A stretch of 64,000 bases of DNA from Leptolinea tardivitalis (GTDB lineage: Bacteria > Chloroflexota > Anaerolineae > Anaerolineales > Anaerolineaceae): NCBI RefSeq assembly GCF_001050275.1, contig NZ_BBYA01000009.1, positions 124,001 to 188,000 of the forward strand, read 5' to 3'. Position numbers and translations under genes: made by a program. The number at the start of each line of letters is the position of its first letter. The first letter of the stretch is position 1. Below, piece by piece: positions 8,002 to 16,575 of the stretch. Below the pieces are notes generated by a model. That model made no database searches, was not told where the DNA came from, and was given only the letters and a program-made list of their open reading frames with translations.

Positions 8002-8009
8002 TTTTTTAT

Positions 8010-8040
8010 AGAAATATCCCCCTGAAAGCGCTACAGGGGG
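8010..8040 (-). terminator. Hairpin terminator after the TrmO-like gene
   Basis: Stem CCCCCTG / CAGGGGG (8018-8024, 8034-8040), nine-base loop; on the minus strand ATATTTCTATAAAAAA follows. It sits between convergent genes and may serve both. Confidence 0.6.
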
Positions 8041-8061
8041 ATTGGGGAAAAGTAAAACAGA

Positions 8062-8550
8062 TTATCGGGCGTTTACAAATTCACCCGGCCAGTCAAATGT
8101 GGCAGAATCTTCATACCACGCCGGCCAATGGGAACTCCAGGCAGGGGTTGAGACAGTCTTGACCCGATCAGAACAGGGTACATACGGTTTGATATCCAGA
8201 ACCGGGCTGCCATCTTCCGCATCGGTATATGCCAGACCAATACGGCCATTGGTTTCATCAACGTAAAGTACCTGGGAAACTGTCAGGCAAACCGGATTGG
8301 GACGTTGAGGGGAACGCGTGGCGAAGATTCCCAATTGCTCGGGTGCTTTTTTATAGGGCTTTTCACAGGTCAGCACAGCCCTTGATTCCGGATTGTCCAG
8401 GTAATGGCTCCACCAGAGAATATTGATGTGACTGAATCCATCCATCCCGAGCAACGCTTTGCGGAACTCCGGCTTAACCTCAAGTACAAATCCGCTGTCT
8501 CCAGCCCGGATGTAGCCAATAGGTGAGAGAACACAATCTGTTTGTGCCAT
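8062..8550 (-). CDS. TrmO/TsaA family tRNA methyltransferase
   Basis: 162 residues of the SAM-dependent YaeB/TrmO family, which in E. coli methylates the N6 of threonylcarbamoyladenosine at tRNA position 37. The two diagnostic blocks are present: FATRSPQRPNPV at residues 76-87 and DGSPVLDIKPYVP at 113-125. It is shorter than E. coli TrmO (about 235 residues) because the C-terminal domain is missing, as in many archaeal and bacterial homologues. Some short homologues may act on other substrates, so the tRNA role is by family. Downstream hairpin at 8018-8040; upstream neighbour is the DUF4332 gene 84 bases away. Confidence 0.85.
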   Translation of the reverse strand: MAQTDCVLSPIGYIRAGDSGFVLEVKPEFRKALLGMDGFSHINILWWSHYLDNPESRAVLTCEKPYKKAPEQLGIFATRSPQRPNPVCLTVSQVLYVDETNGRIGLAYTDAEDGSPVLDIKPYVPCSDRVKTVSTPAWSSHWPAWYEDSATFDWPGEFVNAR

Positions 8551-8634
8551 GATTTACCTTCCTTTTATATTGAATGTTGAAAACAGCGGCCGCTGATTTT
8601 TCCTGTTTTAGGGTTCTACCCGGTCAAAATAACT

Positions 8635-9291
8635 CTATGAAACAAAGCTGGCGGCATAAACCAGCCGTTTCATATCACGCAGTCCAACTTTTCCCTGGAA
8701 GTATTGATGTTCATTATTTACACGGGCGAATCGTTCACATAATTCTTCCGGATTGGCGGCAGCCAGTTCAACCGCACTGCCGTATCCGGCCAGCATCAGT
8801 ATGCGGGCGGTGATCGGGCTGACCCATTGTACGCGGGTCAAGTCGGTATATTTTAGAAGTTCGTTCAAACTGGCAGGGTCAATTCCTGCTTCGATCAATT
8901 CTGTTTTTGTTTCAGGATTTGTAACCTTCTCAAAAAAACTGGCAGCATTCTTGATGCCCTTCGATTGAAGAATGGATGGAACTTCTGATGGAAGCCAGTT
9001 GAAATCGGTCAGAGGTATTGGTTTGGGGAAGTAGCTTTCCACTTCCCGCCGGAGCAGGATGAGGTAATCCACCTCTAAACCGGTTCGGGTGGCCAGGTCG
9101 CGCATCAATTTCTCTGTCTTCAATTCGGCTCGGAGATCAGCCAATGAAGATATGCCCGATTTCCCTAATGCAGTCAGTTTTTCTTCCACGTTGTCGAGTA
9201 AGGGTGCTCTGCTGGGGACCAGATCAGAGGACTGCAACCGTTTTAATAAATCATGGAGGGTGATTTTTTTATCATCAATGTAATACGGCAT
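8635..9291 (-). CDS. DUF4332 domain protein
   Basis: 218 residues. The body resembles helix-hairpin-helix units: LTALGKSGISSLADLRAEL, then LATRTGLEVDYLILLRREVE, LQSKGIKNAASFFEKVTN, and RVQWVSPITARILMLAGYGS then VELAAANPEELCERFARVN. Such LAxxGI-xS-x-DLA-x-A repeats are the mark of DUF4332, thought to bind DNA or nucleic acid like HhH domains. It has no enzyme domain. It lies in a minus-strand run with the MerR regulator starting 23 bases upstream and may be co-transcribed with it. Confidence 0.75.
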   Translation of the reverse strand: MPYYIDDKKITLHDLLKRLQSSDLVPSRAPLLDNVEEKLTALGKSGISSLADLRAELKTEKLMRDLATRTGLEVDYLILLRREVESYFPKPIPLTDFNWLPSEVPSILQSKGIKNAASFFEKVTNPETKTELIEAGIDPASLNELLKYTDLTRVQWVSPITARILMLAGYGSAVELAAANPEELCERFARVNNEHQYFQGKVGLRDMKRLVYAASFVS

Positions 9292-9314
9292 TTGATAAGT
9301 CTCCGAAATTTAAC

Positions 9315-10136
9315 TTATCTGGGCATACAGATGACCGGAATCTGCAATTCCGTCAGGGCATCGGGGTCAATGTCGAATTTATCTTCCGCCGGTAAGCGCA
9401 AATAGATTTCACGATCCGGCCCGGCAATTTGAAAACCGTTGTCGCTGATCCACTGCCAGAGGGCAGTGAAACCGTTGATCAAACCAGAAAATGGACCGCG
9501 GTGGATGGTAAACGCCATTGTTTTTATTTCCGGCAGGGTATGCACCAGTGAATTTGTTAAAATCAAGTCCTGATTAGCCAATGGGGCACAAACTTCCAGC
9601 TGAATCTCCGGTTCAGCAGAGTGGCACAGGGTCAAATAAGGCGGTATTGGCTGCAACGATTCGCGATGCAATGCTTCATACAATTCATTCCAAAGCGGAT
9701 TCACATCATGGTAGTTGGGCACCGTCCCGCTTACAGAGGCTACTGTAATGGGATCGACATGCTTGATTTGAATTTCGTAACTGGAAGGCCGGGTATCCTG
9801 TTCCAACATTTTCAACCGCAGGTCAATCCGTTCTAACTGGTCAAGATTGTTCTGTACCTGCGACCGGATTTCATCCTGTTTGAGCAGCAATATTCGGCGC
9901 ATTTCTTCTGCAGAGATCTTATCGTTCAACATCCGTTTGATCTGTTCCAGCGAGATGCCCATATCCTTCAATGCCAGAATGCGGTGCAGGGTGGAAAGCT
10001 GATCGAGCCGGTAATACCGGTAGCCGGTGAATGGATCAATCTCCCCGGGTTTTAACAGGCCAAGTTCGGCATAATACCGTAAAGTCTGTACCGTCACCTG
10101 CCCCAGCCGGGCGAATTCACCTATCTTCAGCTTCAT
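9315..10136 (-). CDS. MerR family regulator with GyrI-like effector domain
   Basis: 273 residues in the BmrR layout: an N-terminal MerR winged helix (MKLKIGEFARLGQVTVQTLR then YYAELGLLKPGEID, FTGYRYYRLDQLSTLHRI), a coiled-coil linker (about 75-115) and a C-terminal GyrI-like ligand-binding domain (from about SYEIQIKHVDPITVASVSG). Such proteins bind lipophilic drugs and activate efflux genes. The start at 10136 is preferred because GGGAG lies five bases before it; an in-frame start ten codons upstream is less well placed. No obvious efflux target is adjacent; it may control the DUF4332 gene downstream. Confidence 0.88.
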   Translation of the reverse strand: MKLKIGEFARLGQVTVQTLRYYAELGLLKPGEIDPFTGYRYYRLDQLSTLHRILALKDMGISLEQIKRMLNDKISAEEMRRILLLKQDEIRSQVQNNLDQLERIDLRLKMLEQDTRPSSYEIQIKHVDPITVASVSGTVPNYHDVNPLWNELYEALHRESLQPIPPYLTLCHSAEPEIQLEVCAPLANQDLILTNSLVHTLPEIKTMAFTIHRGPFSGLINGFTALWQWISDNGFQIAGPDREIYLRLPAEDKFDIDPDALTELQIPVICMPR

Positions 10137-10257
10137 GGCGTCTCCCATCTGATCACCACTATACACCCTCCTGTTACCATAGAGTCAAGCAGTAAATTGA
10201 GTTAAAACTGCCGGATATCTTATATTCAGATTTCCGGCAGAAAATGAGATGGCAGGT

Positions 10258-11172
10258 TTATTCGGCCACGGCATGAATGAAATACGAATTTTCAAAGGCA
10301 TGATACAGGTCGTCACGATGAGAGAAATACCGTTTCTCAATTTCTTCCGGCGGGAGGTTTTCTCTGGTCTGGAAACCAAATTGATGTAATAGAACTTCCA
10401 GTTTAGCCGGGTCGAATCCTGTTTTTAAAGGTTCCCCCGACTGACGGGTGATCTCCTGCGTGGCTTTGGTCCGTCTGTTACCCTTTTCTGGTTTGAAGAC
10501 ATCTTCATGGGAATAATCAAATACCAGTGCGCTGCCCGGAGAAGAGAGTGAGGCAATTGTCTGAAGGGTGTTCTCAATTGCCTGACGCTCCAGGTAATAG
10601 GTTACACCCAGCCAGCTGAAAAAAGCCGGCCGTGAAGAATCAAAGCCAGCCTGCAAAAGTGCCGTTTTCAGGTCATCCTTTTCAAAATTGACCGGCACCA
10701 GGTGGAGATTAGATGGCAACTCCGGAGATATTTTCAACAGGCGTTCCCGTTTATTCGCCTGAGTGGCCGGGTGGTCCACCTCGAAAATTTCCAACTGCCC
10801 GGTAAGTTCCGGCCGGCGCAGAGAGAACGTATCCATTCCAGCCCCCAGGATGACATACTGTGTTAGCCCTTTGGAAATATATCCTTCCAGACAGTCTTCT
10901 GTGAACCGCGCCCGGCCAAGGATGATCGAACTGTTATGCACCTGCATCACCAGACGCAGTGCTTCTGTTTCATCGGAAATAGTTGCCGCAGTCTCTGGAT
11001 CAAAAACATTCAGAAGGCCGGCCATGGCGTGATCGAAAAAGCCAATCTCTTCAGGTGCATATAATTGTGCTGCAATAAAATCATCGAATATCCTGGGGGA
11101 ATCATGGGTGGCATGATACGCTCTGGTATAGCCGCACATGATGGCGGTGATGCTGGCCCTGTTATTATTCAT
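10258..11172 (-). CDS. LCMT/PPM-type class I methyltransferase
   Basis: 304 residues of the leucine carboxyl methyltransferase-like family common in actinobacteria and Chloroflexota. The SAM motif is YVILGAGMDTFSLRR (residues 106-120), followed by the acidic loop EIFEVDHPATQANKRERL (128-145), and the post-motif SWLGVTYYL (186-193), all typical. The substrate is unknown; bacterial members do not act on protein phosphatase. It stands alone with 130 bases upstream and about 120 downstream. Confidence 0.9.
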   Translation of the reverse strand: MNNNRASITAIMCGYTRAYHATHDSPRIFDDFIAAQLYAPEEIGFFDHAMAGLLNVFDPETAATISDETEALRLVMQVHNSSIILGRARFTEDCLEGYISKGLTQYVILGAGMDTFSLRRPELTGQLEIFEVDHPATQANKRERLLKISPELPSNLHLVPVNFEKDDLKTALLQAGFDSSRPAFFSWLGVTYYLERQAIENTLQTIASLSSPGSALVFDYSHEDVFKPEKGNRRTKATQEITRQSGEPLKTGFDPAKLEVLLHQFGFQTRENLPPEEIEKRYFSHRDDLYHAFENSYFIHAVAE

Positions 11173-11304
11173 ATTGTGAATCTGCTCCTCTGATTTGAGT
11201 TTTGCGAACGATGCTTAATAGCACATTTGGAGGTCAGATTCAATAGCCAAAATCAAAAGAGATGGAAAAAGCAGGTTTTCTTTTCTGTATGCCATGAATC
11301 GGAT

Positions 11305-11634
11305 TTATGAAGGCTCATTAAGTAGAGGAACGATATTGATCAAGGGTTCTTCATACGGATGAACCTGACGGATCTCCCGAATGACATTCGAAATGATTGC
11401 AGCCGGGCAGTTTACTTCTACCTTGCACTCGTGCCCCTCGCTGATCTTTCCGATCTCCCCATCGTATGGATGGGCGCCTTCCAAAGGGCGCCAGTAGCCG
11501 AGCACCGGCGTGACCGATGCACAGTGGTCGTAATTACCGATCCTCCCCGCACCGGCTGCACTGATAACATCCAGAAGCGCTTGAACATTTTCTTCCGGTA
11601 TAAAGATTTCGAGTTTTACATGGGTGAATTCCAT
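11305..11634 (-). CDS. YqfO/NIF3 C-terminal-like (CutA-fold) protein
   Basis: 109 residues that correspond to the inserted CutA-like domain found in YqfO/NIF3 proteins, here as a free-standing protein. Diagnostic parts are KLEIFIPEENVQALLDVISA, AGAGRIGNYDHCASVTPVLG, and RQVHPYEEPLINIVPL near the end; HPYEEP is the hallmark. The fold forms trimers that may bind metal or a nucleotide. It lies 41 bases after the 2H phosphoesterase gene, on the same strand, and may be co-transcribed. Confidence 0.82.
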   Translation of the reverse strand: MEFTHVKLEIFIPEENVQALLDVISAAGAGRIGNYDHCASVTPVLGYWRPLEGAHPYDGEIGKISEGHECKVEVNCPAAIISNVIREIRQVHPYEEPLINIVPLLNEPS

Positions 11635-11675
11635 GATGGATGTAAGCCCTTTCGTTTAATGAAGAATAAAGTGGA

Positions 11676-12377
11676 TTACGCCTGACGTAAATAATACTCT
11701 GCCATAATGGGTGTGTGCTGCTGTGACATATACCAGTCATTCTTTACCAGTTGCAGGCATTTGACGTCAAACCGGCCGAACTCACGGTATCGGTTGGTCT
11801 GAATGATTTGGGATAATTCAAATGGATTACGTAACGGGTGGGAAAAACGCATCACAGTTGAATGGGCGGCCGTCAATGTGTAGCGTTTGTCCAATCCCTG
11901 GGCCAGATTATTCTGAATAAGTTTCTGCCTTAATGCATTTCGAAGATTGTTCAGGGTATCAGAATCTGGATAACCGCAAACCATTAAGGCACCGCGCGAG
12001 ACGGTTAATCCTCTCAGATGTAATGAAAAGGGTGAAACACCATCAATTACCTCAACCACGACTTTTCGATATCTATCCAGTTGATTGTATTGTTCTTGAT
12101 AGTCTGGAATGGCTGTAAAAAGCGAAAGTACTGTGAAATGCAGGTTGGATTGACCATAGTAATACTGGTCAGGTTCCAGAACCTGGATGGATTTCAAAAA
12201 GTCAATAACCGTTGTTTTTATTTCTTCCGGCGGCCGGAAGATCAATGTCAATCCTCTGCGCCGGTCTAAACCGGGATTGGTAATGTAGGGATCGATATCG
12301 ATATCACCGCGGGATATGGCTTCAAAACTTGTATCCCACAGCATGTCATATACAGTTTGGATGTGGTCATCCGGCAT
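11676..12377 (-). CDS. 2H phosphoesterase (2'-5' RNA ligase superfamily)
   Basis: 233 residues with the two HxT motifs that define the superfamily: H80-F-T82 within NLHFTVLSLF and H172-S-T174 within AAHSTVMRF. These histidines activate and protonate during cleavage or ligation of 2',5' or cyclic phosphodiester bonds in RNA or nucleotides. The N-terminal 60 residues are an extension relative to LigT. The start codon lies only six bases after a TATAAT hexamer and lacks a ribosome-binding site, which suggests a leaderless message. The exact substrate is unknown. Confidence 0.8.
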   Translation of the reverse strand: MPDDHIQTVYDMLWDTSFEAISRGDIDIDPYITNPGLDRRRGLTLIFRPPEEIKTTVIDFLKSIQVLEPDQYYYGQSNLHFTVLSLFTAIPDYQEQYNQLDRYRKVVVEVIDGVSPFSLHLRGLTVSRGALMVCGYPDSDTLNNLRNALRQKLIQNNLAQGLDKRYTLTAAHSTVMRFSHPLRNPFELSQIIQTNRYREFGRFDVKCLQLVKNDWYMSQQHTPIMAEYYLRQA

Positions 12378-12383
12378 GAGAAA

Positions 12384-12389
12384 ATTATA
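12384..12389 (-). promoter_or_regulatory. -10 box of a probably leaderless transcript
   Basis: TATAAT on the minus strand, six bases before the ATG of the 2H phosphoesterase. With a normal 6-7 base spacing, transcription would begin at or next to the A of the start codon. No clear -35 hexamer. Confidence 0.5.
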
Positions 12390-12397
12390 GTGTCACA

Positions 12398-12440
12398 ATG
12401 AGAAATCAGCTTCCCGAACCCATTAGCCCGGAAAGCTGAC
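12398..12440 (-). terminator. Probable terminator after the ABC permease gene
   Basis: TCAGCTT / AAGCTGA (12406-12412, 12433-12439) with further imperfect GG/CC pairing inside, followed on the minus strand by ATTTCTCATT. It closes the two-component/ABC gene cluster. Confidence 0.55.
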
Positions 12441-12468
12441 TTCGACAGGAGAGAAAACCAATTTTGTC

Positions 12469-13230
12469 TTACTGTAATACATCCCTGTGTGTGGCAAAGT
12501 AACAACCAATACAGGCTACAAGAATCCCGCCGATAATGCCGATGGCCAACGGTAGAGCGTACGGTTCCCCATAATACATGCTGTTGGAAACAATACCCGG
12601 AATGGTCCACGGGTCGAACATTTCAAAGTCAGAACCAATGATGGTGATCCCGAATACGGTGGCCACAATACCAACACCCATTGCCAGCACAAAGCTGCTG
12701 CTATACAGGCTGACAAACAGGTGGATGGAAATGATCAACCAGGCAGCCAGAAAAGATACAGCCATATTTTGGAGCAGAATTTGCCAGGGAATGGGGGCAT
12801 CAAATCCGAGGTCAGGGAGAAAGATTCGCCCGATCAACCCCACACCAATGGCAATCAGCCCAAGTATTGCCATACTCAGACCGATAATCCCTGTCCCGGT
12901 GATTTGTTTGGCCATGTAGATACTCCAACGCGGCAGCGGCAGGGAAAACAACTGCTTCCAGGTTTTATTATTGTGCTCGAGTGCGCCCAGCAGACCCATT
13001 TCGAGAGTGATGAACAACGGCAGCAAGAGGAGCACCCACATCATGGATATATGGTCGAAGAGAGTCATCCAGCTGTCTCCGTCCACTTTATACATTCGTT
13101 TTCCATACTGGAATCCGATTCCCAGTTCCAAAAAACCCATAGCCAGCGGCGCCAAAATAACCAGAACCATCATCAGGGTACGTTTCGATTTCAGCCATTC
13201 CGCCGATATGGCTCTGAATATATATGTCAT
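12469..13230 (-). CDS. ABC-2 type permease, lantibiotic/bacitracin-resistance type
   Basis: 253 residues with six membrane spans (MMVLVILAPLAMGFLELGIG; WVLLLLPLFITLEMGLLGAL; then four more ending IGIIGGILVACIGCYFATH). The short loops and the KTWKQLFSLPLPRWSIYMAK segment after span two are typical of single-protein permeases such as BcrB, MutE and EpiE that work with a BcrA-type ATPase. The start is set at 13230 because GGAGG lies six bases upstream. It follows the ATPase gene by 16 bases and is the last gene of the cluster. Expected role: moving a membrane-active peptide out of the membrane; the substrate is not known. Confidence 0.85.
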   Translation of the reverse strand: MTYIFRAISAEWLKSKRTLMMVLVILAPLAMGFLELGIGFQYGKRMYKVDGDSWMTLFDHISMMWVLLLLPLFITLEMGLLGALEHNNKTWKQLFSLPLPRWSIYMAKQITGTGIIGLSMAILGLIAIGVGLIGRIFLPDLGFDAPIPWQILLQNMAVSFLAAWLIISIHLFVSLYSSSFVLAMGVGIVATVFGITIIGSDFEMFDPWTIPGIVSNSMYYGEPYALPLAIGIIGGILVACIGCYFATHRDVLQ

Positions 13231-13246
13231 AGAAACCTCCTCCAAT

Positions 13247-14149
13247 CTACTTTCCGGTTAATGTCAGGAAGATATCTTCCAGCGAAGGATGTACGAGGCT
13301 GAGCTCGTAGACCTGATGACCGGCGTTCACCAGCTGTGTATTGATCATGGCCGCATCTGATGGACCGTTAACCAGAACTGTCAGATGGTGATTGGCAAGG
13401 TGAACCGCATTCCACCCGTTGTCTTGCAGGAATTGCCGGGTTTCATCCAACCGGTCGGTGATAATGGCTGCATAATCCTGAAATCGTGACCGTAATTCGT
13501 CCGGGCTGCCCTGAAAGATCAGACTTCCATCTTGCAGGATACCGATACGAGTAGCCATTTGCTCGACCTCGCTGAGCAGATGGCTGGAAAGAAAGACCGT
13601 GATTCCTTCATACGGCAGACGGCTGATTAATTCACGGATTTCGTGGATTCCGGCCGGATCCAGTCCATTGGTGGGTTCATCGAGAATTAGCAATTCCGGC
13701 TGGCCGAAAAGCGCTACAGCCAGACCCATACGCTGGCGCATCCCGAGGGAATACTCACGGACAAGGCGGTTCGAGTCGGCTTCCATGCCGACGATTGATA
13801 ACACCCGGTTGATTTCTTTCGTTGGTCTGCCGGTGAGACGACGGATTAATTCCAGATTCTCCCGTCCTGTCAGATGCGGGTAAAGTGACGGGGATTCAAC
13901 CAGCGAGCCGGTGCGCTGCAGGATTTCCATACGGCAGTCTTTGTGCGAGCGTCCGAACATGGTAATCGTGCCTGCATCCGGGCGGATCAGTCCGAGAAGC
14001 ATACGAATGGTGGTGGTTTTTCCGGCACCGTTAGGTCCAAGAAACCCGTAAATACAACCCGGCGGTACCTGCAGGCTCAGGTTATTCACGGCCTTCGTTT
14101 TCCCAAATTTGCGGGTGATATTTCTTGTTTCAATGATTGAATGCATCAT
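13247..14149 (-). CDS. ABC transporter ATP-binding protein, BcrA type
   Basis: 300 residues. Walker A GPNGAGKT at residues 38-45, signature SLGMR at 133-137 (a variant of LSGGQ, usual in BcrA-type proteins), and Walker B LLILDE at 153-158 with NGLDP after it. A C-terminal domain of about 80 residues follows, as in drug and peptide exporters of the DrrA/BcrA group. The start at 14149 is preferred because AAGAGGC lies six bases upstream and the preceding gene ends 11 bases before it. It pairs with the permease downstream to form a homodimeric ATPase/permease exporter. Confidence 0.92.
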   Translation of the reverse strand: MMHSIIETRNITRKFGKTKAVNNLSLQVPPGCIYGFLGPNGAGKTTTIRMLLGLIRPDAGTITMFGRSHKDCRMEILQRTGSLVESPSLYPHLTGRENLELIRRLTGRPTKEINRVLSIVGMEADSNRLVREYSLGMRQRMGLAVALFGQPELLILDEPTNGLDPAGIHEIRELISRLPYEGITVFLSSHLLSEVEQMATRIGILQDGSLIFQGSPDELRSRFQDYAAIITDRLDETRQFLQDNGWNAVHLANHHLTVLVNGPSDAAMINTQLVNAGHQVYELSLVHPSLEDIFLTLTGK

Positions 14150-14160
14150 GGTTGTGCCTC

Positions 14161-14955
14161 TTATTTCTTCAAGAAATCCGGTGTCCATTCCATGCGGATT
14201 GGACGGCCGGCTTTGAAGCGGAAATCGCAGCGCGGACCGCCGTTTCCGAGTGTGGTGGTTCGCACCAGACCAGAACCGATGCTCTGGCTGATAGGATAAT
14301 CGCCCAGGCACATGTATTTCGTCAATTCGTAGGCGTTATGGGCTTTGTAAAATTTCACCACGCCACACTCGGTATAGTCCACTCCAAAATCGAAGTTGAC
14401 TCCATCTCCTTCCACAAAAGTCATTTTCCAATCTCCGAGATACCGGCTTTTGGAGAGATACCGTTCCATACGGCGGTATTCGTTTTGCTCTTCTTTCCCG
14501 GTTGGATTGCGAATTTGGGCAGCCATCAAGGGATCGTTGAACGAAAACATTTTTTCCATGGTGCGGTACAACACCCGTCCGGTCTCTTCCAGGGTCTGAT
14601 GATGTGTCTTCATCACCTCATAGAGTGCCAGTGCCACAGCTGACATGTAGAGGACTTCGGTCAAACTGTTGTCATCTCCGCCGATATAAGGAACCTCGGG
14701 CAGAAGCGATAAATACCGCTCGCGGCTTTCGGACATGATCTGCCCGGTCTCTTTGGTCGAAATGTTTTCATTGATGAAACCTTCCGCGTTTTTCATGATT
14801 TCATCGAAATCTTTCATCAAGTCTGTTTTCTTCTCCTGCCAGTATTCCATCGGAACAGCCGCCGGTTTATGCCCGCAGGCTGACAGGCAAAGGGCACAGG
14901 TTCCCAGTGCCGAAAATTTGAGAAAATCACGACGTGACAGATTGTTCTGATTCAT
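14161..14955 (-). CDS. Exported L-2-amino-thiazoline-4-carboxylate hydrolase-like lipoprotein
   Basis: 264 residues. The N-terminus has a twin-arginine-like motif (SRRDFLKF, residues 7-14), a hydrophobic core and a lipobox (LSAC, Cys 27), so the protein is probably exported folded and lipid-anchored. The mature part has the marks of the ATC hydrolase family: EC at 196-197, KFYKAHNAYELTKYMCLGDY at 201-220, then GLVRTTTLGNG and CDFRF at 243-247. In Pseudomonas that family opens the thiazoline ring of ATC on the route to cysteine; here the substrate may well be different, such as a thiazoline in a peptide (inference). It lies between the serine hydrolase (2 bases) and the ABC ATPase (11 bases). 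Confidence 0.72.
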   Translation of the reverse strand: MNQNNLSRRDFLKFSALGTCALCLSACGHKPAAVPMEYWQEKKTDLMKDFDEIMKNAEGFINENISTKETGQIMSESRERYLSLLPEVPYIGGDDNSLTEVLYMSAVALALYEVMKTHHQTLEETGRVLYRTMEKMFSFNDPLMAAQIRNPTGKEEQNEYRRMERYLSKSRYLGDWKMTFVEGDGVNFDFGVDYTECGVVKFYKAHNAYELTKYMCLGDYPISQSIGSGLVRTTTLGNGGPRCDFRFKAGRPIRMEWTPDFLKK

Positions 14956-14957
14956 GT

Positions 14958-16439
14958 TTATTTTTTCTCCTCTTCAAAGGTTTCCGGTTTACGGAATAAC
15001 GATATGGCATGAAGTAAGCTGCGGATGAAGTTCAACGTCGAACCAGCCAGTAACCAGATGGTGATATCCGGCATCAATTGAAAGGGTTCTATCCAGTCTG
15101 GAGATGCACCTTCGAAGACATTAACCAGTACAGGCAGACCAAATACAATCAAGAGCGGAACTACCATGCCGAACGCCACCTTGATCCATAACCAGATGCG
15201 CGATTGCCTGGCTGTTCTCTCCACCCAAGTGGGAACCATGCGAAATAAACGGACATGGTTTGCCATGTCGGCTAACGCCAGGAAGAGTAAAACCAGTCCC
15301 GGCCAGGCGTTATTGGCTGCCCGGGGTGACTTACCTCCCAAAAAATTCAGCAGGTCTGAATTGACCGTTGAATTTTCAAACATCATGTTTTCCATGCTGT
15401 TCTGGTTATATAACGTGACAAATCCGGTTTTCTCTTTCAATTTCATCCCGACAAATGCCTGGAAGTGATGGATGGCACCTCCATGTATGAGGGTGTCGCC
15501 ATCATCAGCAGACATCCATCCCATCGCGTAATCGCTTTCAATGCCGGAAGGGGGAGTACGCATTTCAGCCAGAAGGTCTTCCCGCAAAACCGGCTTGCCG
15601 TCTAATTGCCGGTTGTTGATCAGGGCAATAAGGTATTTCGACATATCTTCGGCTGTGGTGATCAAATAACCGGAAGGTAGAGCGCCGGGAATGTATTTCT
15701 CTGTTTGAGGCAATGGAAAACTGAAGAATCGGGAATAACCCTGTGCCAGATTAGGGGCATCAGCCGGATCTGTCACAGTATGGGTCATTCCGAGAGGCAG
15801 TAATATAGAGTCCTTTACAAAATCGCCGTAGGATTTACCGCTTACTTTTTCAATTATCCGGCCGACGATTCGGTAATTCTGGTTGTAATATTCGTAATGG
15901 GTTCCAGCCGGATAAGTCGGTTTGACATATTGCATCAGGGTGACCTGTTCTTCGATACTGGCCGTATAAGCCGAAGCATTGGGATCACCTTTTTCCACCA
16001 GTCCGCTGGTGTGATTCAACAGATTGCGAAGGGTGATCCGGCTGGATGCCTCAGGATCATCCACTTTAAATTCTGGCAGGTACTTTTGCACCGGGGCATC
16101 CAGATCCAGTTTGCCCTGTTCCACCAGTTTCATGGCGGCCAGTGCAGTGAATGATTTGGTTACCGAGCCGATATAGAACTGGGTTTGCGGAGTGACCGGT
16201 TTGCCGGAAACAGAGTCGCCATACCCTTTTTCTAATAGAACCTTGTCTCCTTGAACGACCGCCACGGCTACTCCAGGGATGTGGTTTGTGCTGACATATT
16301 CCTGCAAATAGGCATCAATGGCGGATGTATCCGGGGTTCCGATATTTGTTTCCGCTCGGGCGGGCAACAACGGGATGACAAACCCGGCTATCATAATGAT
16401 CAGGCAGACAGGTACCAAACACTTGTGAACAAATTTCAT
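14958..16439 (-). CDS. Beta-lactamase-fold serine hydrolase with membrane tail
   Basis: 493 residues. A signal sequence (1-29, ending PARAE) leads to a class C beta-lactamase-like domain with S92-V-T-K95, Y184-Y-N186 and HGG at 318-320, the three catalytic motifs. The last 110 residues contain about three membrane spans (LVLLFLALADMANHVRLF, VAFGMVVPLLIVFGLPVLV, IWLLAGSTLNFIRSLLHAI), so the catalytic domain faces outward. Such enzymes act as D-aminopeptidases, esterases or carboxypeptidases. The start at 16439 follows AAGGATATGGAAA. The location before an exported hydrolase and an ABC exporter and after a two-component system suggests a role in breaking down an external peptide or wall fragment. 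Confidence 0.87.
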   Translation of the reverse strand: MKFVHKCLVPVCLIIMIAGFVIPLLPARAETNIGTPDTSAIDAYLQEYVSTNHIPGVAVAVVQGDKVLLEKGYGDSVSGKPVTPQTQFYIGSVTKSFTALAAMKLVEQGKLDLDAPVQKYLPEFKVDDPEASSRITLRNLLNHTSGLVEKGDPNASAYTASIEEQVTLMQYVKPTYPAGTHYEYYNQNYRIVGRIIEKVSGKSYGDFVKDSILLPLGMTHTVTDPADAPNLAQGYSRFFSFPLPQTEKYIPGALPSGYLITTAEDMSKYLIALINNRQLDGKPVLREDLLAEMRTPPSGIESDYAMGWMSADDGDTLIHGGAIHHFQAFVGMKLKEKTGFVTLYNQNSMENMMFENSTVNSDLLNFLGGKSPRAANNAWPGLVLLFLALADMANHVRLFRMVPTWVERTARQSRIWLWIKVAFGMVVPLLIVFGLPVLVNVFEGASPDWIEPFQLMPDITIWLLAGSTLNFIRSLLHAISLFRKPETFEEEKK

Positions 16440-16575
16440 TTTCCATATCCTTTTCTTCGTTGTTATACAGAAAAGGATACCGGCAGGTTGTATCATCCCT
16501 GTCGCGAAAATGTCGCAGAATTGTCGCAAAACCCGGGAATTCCGGATACGTATGAATTTCGAGCAGACTGTGTTT

